Shown piece by piece: positions 40,199-43,891 of a stretch of DNA of 43,891 nt. The DNA comes from Oscillospiraceae bacterium (GTDB taxonomy: Bacteria > Bacillota > Clostridia > Oscillospirales > Ruminococcaceae), in assembly GCA_017847995.1 (NCBI GenBank), contig JAGAPB010000039.1, positions 1 to 43,891 on the forward strand. Direction: 5' to 3'. The notes under the pieces were generated by a model, which saw nothing but the letters and a program-made list of their open reading frames with translations, was not told the origin of the DNA and did no database searches. Position 1 is the stretch's first letter, and each line of letters begins with the position of its first letter. A program made the position numbers and the translations under genes.

Positions 40199-41731
40199 AT
40201 GAAGTATTTTATGGGACTTGATAACGGCGGCACCGCCACAAAGGCCGCCCTCTATGACGCCAAAGGCAACGAGATCAAGGTGGCCTCGGTCTCTACTGCA
40301 ATGATCACCCCCGCCCCCGGCTATGTGGAGCGCGATATGGACGAAATGTGGCAGGCCAATTGCCGGGTCATCCGCACCGTTGTGGAAGAATCGGGGGTGG
40401 ACCCCAAGGACATTGCCGGTGTGGGCATTGCCGGCCACGGCAAGGGCCTTTATCTGTGGGGCAGGGACGAAAAACCCCTGGGCTACGGCATCATCTCCAC
40501 CGACAACCGCGCCTGGGAATACCCTGTTAAGTGGGCTGCCGACGGCACCGAAGAAAAGGTCTTCCAGCTTTCCTGCCAGCACATTCTGGCCTGCCAGCCG
40601 GTTTCGCTGCTGGCCTGGATGAAGGACAACCAGCCCGAACGCTACAAGGACATCAAGTGGGTTTTCGCCTGCAAGGACTACGTGCGCTTCCGCCTGACCG
40701 GCGAGGCCCGTGCCGAAATCACCGACTATTCCGGTGCCAACCTGATGAACCTGCACACCCGCGACTACGACAAAAACCTGCTGGACCTGTTCGGCATCGG
40801 CGAAGTATTTGATGCCCTGCCGCCCCTGTGCAAGGGCACCGAAATTGCCGGCCAGGTAAGTGCCGAAGCCGCCGCCCAGTGCGGCCTGGCCGAGGGCACC
40901 CCCGTCATCGGCGGTATGTTTGACATCGACGCCTGCGCCCTTTCGGTGGGCATTACCGATGAGGAAAACATCTGCATGATCGCCGGCACCTGGTCCATCA
41001 ACGAATACATCCGCCGCACTCCCGTTCTGGACGGCAAGGTCATGCTCAACTCCCTGTTCTGCCTGCCCGAATATTACCTCATTGAAGAATGCAGCCCCAC
41101 CTCGGCCGGCAACAACGAATGGTTCATCAACCAACTGCTGCCCGAAGTGAAGGCCGCCGCCAAGCAGGCCGGAACCAGCATCTACGACCAGCTCAACCAG
41201 TGGGTGGAAAGCATCGCCCCCGAGGAATTCGTCCCCGTCTATCTGCCCTTCCTGATGGGCTCCAATGCACACCCCAACGCCAAGGGCACCTTTGTGGGGC
41301 TCAGCACCAACCACACCCGCAAGCATATGCTCCGCAGCGTTTACGAAGGTATCGCCTTCTGCCACCGCCACCATTTTGACAAGCTGATGGCCACCCGCGA
41401 AACCGCCCCCAAGTGCATCCGCCTGGCCGGCGGCGCCGCCCGTTCCACCGTTTGGACCCAGATGTTTGCCGACATTATGAACATGCCCATTGTCACCGTT
41501 GACGCCAACGAAACCGGTGCCCTGGGCTGTGCCATCTCGGTTGCCGCCGCCACCGGCGAATACGCCAGCCTGGCCGAAGCTGCCGCCAACATGAGCAGCT
41601 TCTCGGCTCCCGTTTACCCCAACCCTGAAAAAACAGCCATTTATGAAAAGAAGTACCAGCTCTACCGCAAGGCCATTGAATGCCTGGACGGCCTGTGGCC
41701 CCAGATGCAGGATCTGATCGATGGCAACTGA
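40199..41731 (+). CDS. lyxK: L-xylulose kinase-like FGGY carbohydrate kinase
   Basis: 510 residues. N-terminal FGGY domain MGLDNGGTATKAALYD, PGYVERDMDEMW, GIAGHGKGLYLW, STDNRAWE; C-terminal domain GGMFDIDACALSVGI, GTWSINEYI, LPFLMGSNAHPNAKGTF, and RLAGGAARSTVWTQMFAD for ATP binding. The pattern (GQ/H-GKGL, ECSPTSAGNNEWF, PFLMGSN) matches E. coli LyxK more closely than XylB. LyxK phosphorylates L-xylulose and 3-keto-L-gulonate. No transporter, isomerase or aldolase is adjacent, so its pathway is unclear. AAGGAG precedes the ATG. A TATGATACT stretch near 40139-40147 may be its -10, with no good -35. Confidence 0.85.
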   Translation: MKYFMGLDNGGTATKAALYDAKGNEIKVASVSTAMITPAPGYVERDMDEMWQANCRVIRTVVEESGVDPKDIAGVGIAGHGKGLYLWGRDEKPLGYGIISTDNRAWEYPVKWAADGTEEKVFQLSCQHILACQPVSLLAWMKDNQPERYKDIKWVFACKDYVRFRLTGEARAEITDYSGANLMNLHTRDYDKNLLDLFGIGEVFDALPPLCKGTEIAGQVSAEAAAQCGLAEGTPVIGGMFDIDACALSVGITDEENICMIAGTWSINEYIRRTPVLDGKVMLNSLFCLPEYYLIEECSPTSAGNNEWFINQLLPEVKAAAKQAGTSIYDQLNQWVESIAPEEFVPVYLPFLMGSNAHPNAKGTFVGLSTNHTRKHMLRSVYEGIAFCHRHHFDKLMATRETAPKCIRLAGGAARSTVWTQMFADIMNMPIVTVDANETGALGCAISVAAATGEYASLAEAAANMSSFSAPVYPNPEKTAIYEKKYQLYRKAIECLDGLWPQMQDLIDGN

Positions 41732-41746
41732 CCCACAAATGCAAGA

Positions 41747-41784
41747 AAAAACGCCCCTGCCGCGGCAGGGGCGTTTTGTTGTTT
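41747..41784. terminator. Bidirectional terminator between lyxK and the foldase-like gene
   Basis: AAAACGCCCCTGCC and GGCAGGGGCGTTTT form a near-perfect stem with a 2-base loop and A/T flanks for both directions. Confidence 0.93.
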
Positions 41785-41787
41785 GGT

Positions 41788-42888
41788 TTACTGTGCCATG
41801 TTGTTGGTCAGGCCCAGCTTGTTCATCGCCTTGGCAATCCACTCGGGGGAATACTTTTCGATCACGGCGTCGTTAAAGGTAACATCCACTTCCTGCATCC
41901 ATTCTTCGGTCATGACCCGGAAGTCTTCGGAACGCAGGGCCAGCAGAATGGTGGAGCGGTAGCTTTCAAGCTGCACCTGGTCTTCGGCAATGTCATAGCG
42001 GGTGGCAACGTAATACACGTCGCTATCTTCGATAAACTGGGGTTCGCCAAAGGGGGCGGCGTCCATCACCGAAGAATAGGCCACCGGAACAGAACTGCCG
42101 CCGATCTGGGTAATCAGGTCATGGCTGCCCTCTTCCTCGTGGGTGTGGCCAATGTCCTGGCCGGCAAACAGGTCGCTCTCCCATTCGATGATGAGCTGTT
42201 CAAAATCCTCGCCGGCAACGGCACGGTCATAATAGCTGCGGGCCTTGGCCTCGGCGGCAGCAACTTCCTCCGCGGAGGGCTCCACCAGGTTGCCGTCGGC
42301 ATCGGTGGTGGGCAGAGCCTTGTCAAAGATCATGACCTTGGTCAGGTTGTAGGTATCGGCCAGCTTTGCCTTGATCTCCTCTTCGGGAACTTCCTTTTCG
42401 CCGCCCTTACCGTAATAGTAATCAAACAGGGCCATGGACTTGATGTTGTAGGAGTAGTAGTCCTTCAAAGACTGCAGGTCGATGCCAAAGGGACCGTACA
42501 GGAAGGAATACTGCTCCAGCATGTTTGCGGCGTAGTCGTCCACATAGGTCTGGTCCTCGTCGGTGAATTCCATGTCGGATTTTTCAAACTTTTCCAGGCA
42601 GGTAAAGTAGCGTTCCACATCGGCATAGGCGGTGTTTTGGATCCACTCTGCCGCGGGAATTCCTTCCACGGTGGTATCCAGCACATCGGCTGCGGGGTCA
42701 TCCTTGTAGGTATCGGCCAGAGTATAAGCATCCAGCAAAAAGCGTGTGTAAAGGATACCGTTCATGCTGAGGTCATCATAAGTGGCAACAACATCGGTGT
42801 CATCTGCCAGGGTGTCGGAACAGCCGGTAAGGGCAAACACCATCATCACCGCCAGCATCAGGGCCAGCATACGCTTTGCAAAATTCAT
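41788..42888 (-). CDS. SurA/PrsA-like foldase lipoprotein
   Basis: 366 residues. Lipobox LTGC with lipidation at Cys23. Mostly helical N- and C-terminal parts as in SurA/PrsA chaperones, with a degenerate parvulin-like stretch (KVMIFDK, then KARSYYDRAVAGEDFEQLI and a further SD..F pattern). An acidic His-containing loop GHTHEEEGSHD may bind metal (weak). It would act outside the membrane on secreted proteins; peptidyl-prolyl isomerase activity is uncertain because the parvulin core is poorly conserved. ATG 42888 is preferred; an upstream in-frame GTG at 42897 is also possible. Own promoter. Confidence 0.78.
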   Translation of the reverse strand: MNFAKRMLALMLAVMMVFALTGCSDTLADDTDVVATYDDLSMNGILYTRFLLDAYTLADTYKDDPAADVLDTTVEGIPAAEWIQNTAYADVERYFTCLEKFEKSDMEFTDEDQTYVDDYAANMLEQYSFLYGPFGIDLQSLKDYYSYNIKSMALFDYYYGKGGEKEVPEEEIKAKLADTYNLTKVMIFDKALPTTDADGNLVEPSAEEVAAAEAKARSYYDRAVAGEDFEQLIIEWESDLFAGQDIGHTHEEEGSHDLITQIGGSSVPVAYSSVMDAAPFGEPQFIEDSDVYYVATRYDIAEDQVQLESYRSTILLALRSEDFRVMTEEWMQEVDVTFNDAVIEKYSPEWIAKAMNKLGLTNNMAQ

Positions 42889-42938
42889 TCCGTTCACATC
42901 TCTTTCTTTTGCATATTCTTCTTAACGAAATCTTATTT

Positions 42939-42967
42939 ATTTTATCAGCCACAGGCGATTATGTCCA
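42939..42967 (-). promoter_or_regulatory. Promoter of the foldase-like lipoprotein
   Basis: On the minus strand TGGACA (42962-42967), 17 bases, TAAAAT (42939-42944). Confidence 0.7.
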
Positions 42968-43076
42968 GTCTTATTGTGTGAACATTTCTGTTTCAGGTCA
43001 AAAAGTATCGCAGGAAGCATAAAAACAGGGATAACCGGCCACACTTTCATCATAAACATTGGAAGGATGGTATTGC

Positions 43077-43370
43077 ATGCTCAGTGGTATTTTTGATGTA
43101 CTGCCTGCCGAACAGCAGTCGGATGTAACAAATGAGGAGGCTGCCCTGCTGCAGCAGATCCGATCCATCAAATACAAAATGAAATTGGCGGAAGACCTGT
43201 TTGATCTTAGCGACGATGAAACACTCACCGACGCCTGCATCTATGAAATGAAGGCCCTCAACAGCTATTACCTTTATCTGCTGGGCGAGGCCCGCAAATC
43301 GGGATGCCGCAGCCGGGGCGAAAAACAGCCCCGTGCCAACCGCATGCTCAAGGCCGCCGGGCTGCTGTAA
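43077..43370 (+). CDS. DUF2508 family protein (YaaL-like)
   Basis: 97 residues, helical: EEAALLQQIRSIKYKMKLAE, DETLTDACIYEMKALNSYYL, YLLGEARKSG. This is the DUF2508/YaaL pattern. In Bacillus yaaL lies between recR and bofA; here it directly precedes a bofA-like gene, while recR is absent. The ATG at 43077 has GGATGG 6 bases upstream; a TTG at 43059 would fall on the ribosome site. Function unknown. Confidence 0.8.
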   Translation: MLSGIFDVLPAEQQSDVTNEEAALLQQIRSIKYKMKLAEDLFDLSDDETLTDACIYEMKALNSYYLYLLGEARKSGCRSRGEKQPRANRMLKAAGLL

Positions 43371-43397
43371 AAACAGGTCTCCGCAAGGAGGAACCCC

Positions 43398-43661
43398 ATG
43401 GACAACGCTTACATCACCCTGGCCCTGCTGGGCGTCGCCGCCGTTTTGATGCTCATTTTTCTGCTGCGGCTGGGCAGGTTTTGGCTCGGATGGCTTTTTT
43501 CGGCCATCACGGGGCTGCTGGCCTTTGGTTTGGTCAACCTGACCGCCGCCTGGACCGGGGTCTCGCTGCCGGTCAGTCTGCTTTCGCTGGGGGTGGCCGG
43601 CGTGGGCGGCGTTCCCGGCGTGGTGCTGATGTTGGCTTTGCGGTTGCTATGGCCGGTATGA
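43398..43661 (+). CDS. bofA: BofA-like pro-sigma-K processing inhibitor
   Basis: 87 residues, two or three hydrophobic segments. The C-terminal SLPVSLLSLGVAGVGGVPGV followed by VLMLALRLL is the BofA (PF07441) signature. In Bacillus BofA holds SpoIVFB inactive until engulfment, controlling sigma-K. It is 27 bases after the yaaL-like gene, with AAGGAGG before the ATG. Together with the cwlJ-gerQ pair it suggests an organism with sporulation ancestry; sequence alone cannot show that it sporulates. Confidence 0.78.
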   Translation: MDNAYITLALLGVAAVLMLIFLLRLGRFWLGWLFSAITGLLAFGLVNLTAAWTGVSLPVSLLSLGVAGVGGVPGVVLMLALRLLWPV

Positions 43662-43672
43662 AGGGGTATAAT
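43644..43672 (+). promoter_or_regulatory. Promoter inside the end of bofA for the GNAT gene
   Basis: TTGCTA (43644-43649), 17 bases, TATAAT (43667-43672). Transcription would begin near 43679, inside the terminator hairpin, so new transcripts carry only its 3' arm and should escape termination. Confidence 0.7.
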
Positions 43673-43705
43673 AATGGGGTGGAGCTTCCACCCCATTTTG
43701 TTTTT
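43673..43705 (+). terminator. Terminator of the yaaL-bofA pair
   Basis: AATGGGGTGGA and TCCACCCCATT stem with a 3-4 base loop, followed by TTGTTTTT. It overlaps the start site of the next gene. Confidence 0.85.
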
Positions 43706-43723
43706 ACACAGGAGCTGAGTGAT

Positions 43724-43891
43724 ATGACAGAATTCATCTGGATGGGCAGCGGGCACCCCTTGTTTGAAGAACTGCAACGGCTGCGCCATTCCATTTTTAC
43801 CATGGAATTTGGCCTGCCCCAAAACTTTGGCGGCGCCGATGACCGCACCTGCCTGCACCTGCTGGCCCGCCGCGGGGGCCAACCCGTTGGC
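43724..43891 (+). CDS. GNAT-type N-acetyltransferase, partial (window end)
   Basis: 56 codons visible; the gene runs out of the window. The start ATG at 43724 follows GGAGCTGAGTG. The sequence has EELQRLRHSIFTMEFGLP, followed by DDRTCLHLLARRGGQPVG, which fits the N-terminal part of the ElaA-like/GNAT fold (R..VF..E.G.P.....D..D...HL.....G.PVG). The acetyl-CoA site (motif A) is beyond the end. Substrate unknown. Confidence 0.65.
   Translation, partial: MTEFIWMGSGHPLFEELQRLRHSIFTMEFGLPQNFGGADDRTCLHLLARRGGQPVG

Noticed and set aside
1..43891. Insertion sequences, prophage or CRISPR arrays
   Set aside because: No transposase, integrase, phage structural gene, Cas gene or regularly spaced repeat was found in either strand.

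Overview
The window looks like chromosomal core-genome DNA from a high-GC clostridial Firmicute, probably Oscillospiraceae/Ruminococcaceae (relatives of Faecalibacterium, Gemmiger or Subdoligranulum). The reasons are GCC/CTG/AAG-rich codon use, consensus sigma-A promoters in AT-rich gaps, AAGGAGG ribosome sites, several TTG and GTG starts, encoded tRNA CCA ends, ECF vitamin-transporter genes next to truA, and remnants of endospore biology (cwlJ/gerQ-like pair, yaaL/bofA-like pair). The assignment rests on gene content only. I saw no insertion sequences, prophage or CRISPR array.

Layout. 1-2.9 kb: tRNA-Leu, a MATE exporter (minus) and a type I DAHP synthase. 2.9-7.1 kb: a lipoprotein and a small XRE regulator that diverge across a shared operator-like inverted repeat, then a cell-surface cassette. 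The cassette holds a thioester-domain adhesin with a VPKTG anchor, a class B sortase and a small ORF split by a one-base frameshift. 7.2-8.5 kb: an ECF S component, then tRNA-Val with a degenerate duplicate of its own 3' end. 8.5-19.5 kb: one long plus-strand run, ruvC-ruvA-ruvB-methyltransferase-ecfA1-ecfA2-ecfT-truA-DUF5711-cvpA-clpE. 19.5-24.1 kb: a DUF3221-like lipoprotein, the cwlJ/gerQ-like spore pair behind a sigma-E-like promoter, a DUF1846 protein and a CLC antiporter. 24.1-27.3 kb (minus): SDR, PflA-like radical SAM enzyme, deoxyinosine glycosylase and an orphan adenine DNA methyltransferase. 27.4-30.1 kb: rRNA methyltransferase rlmA and typA/bipA.

30.2-36 kb (all minus): a PqqD-type protein with a small membrane partner, an OPT transporter, and a TrpXYZ-type ABC transporter whose promoter carries a perfect 14-bp palindrome. 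36.1-38.8 kb (minus): an 875-residue protein that fuses a TetM/EF-G-like ribosomal GTPase to a Rae1/YacP-type NYN ribonuclease; this is the most striking gene in the window. 38.9-43.9 kb: lrgAB, an L-xylulose-kinase-like FGGY kinase, a SurA/PrsA-like lipoprotein, the yaaL/bofA-like pair, and a truncated GNAT acetyltransferase at the window end.

The best candidates for new biology are: (1) the GTPase-NYN fusion, which joins A-site targeting to A-site mRNA cleavage in one chain; (2) the adenine methyltransferase overlapping a hypoxanthine-DNA glycosylase; (3) a PqqD/RRE-type protein with no peptide or radical SAM partner beside it; and (4) the thioester adhesin, sortase and frameshifted small-protein cassette. 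Almost every gene or operon here ends in a clear intrinsic terminator, and many starts have a readable sigma-A promoter with 17-bp spacing.
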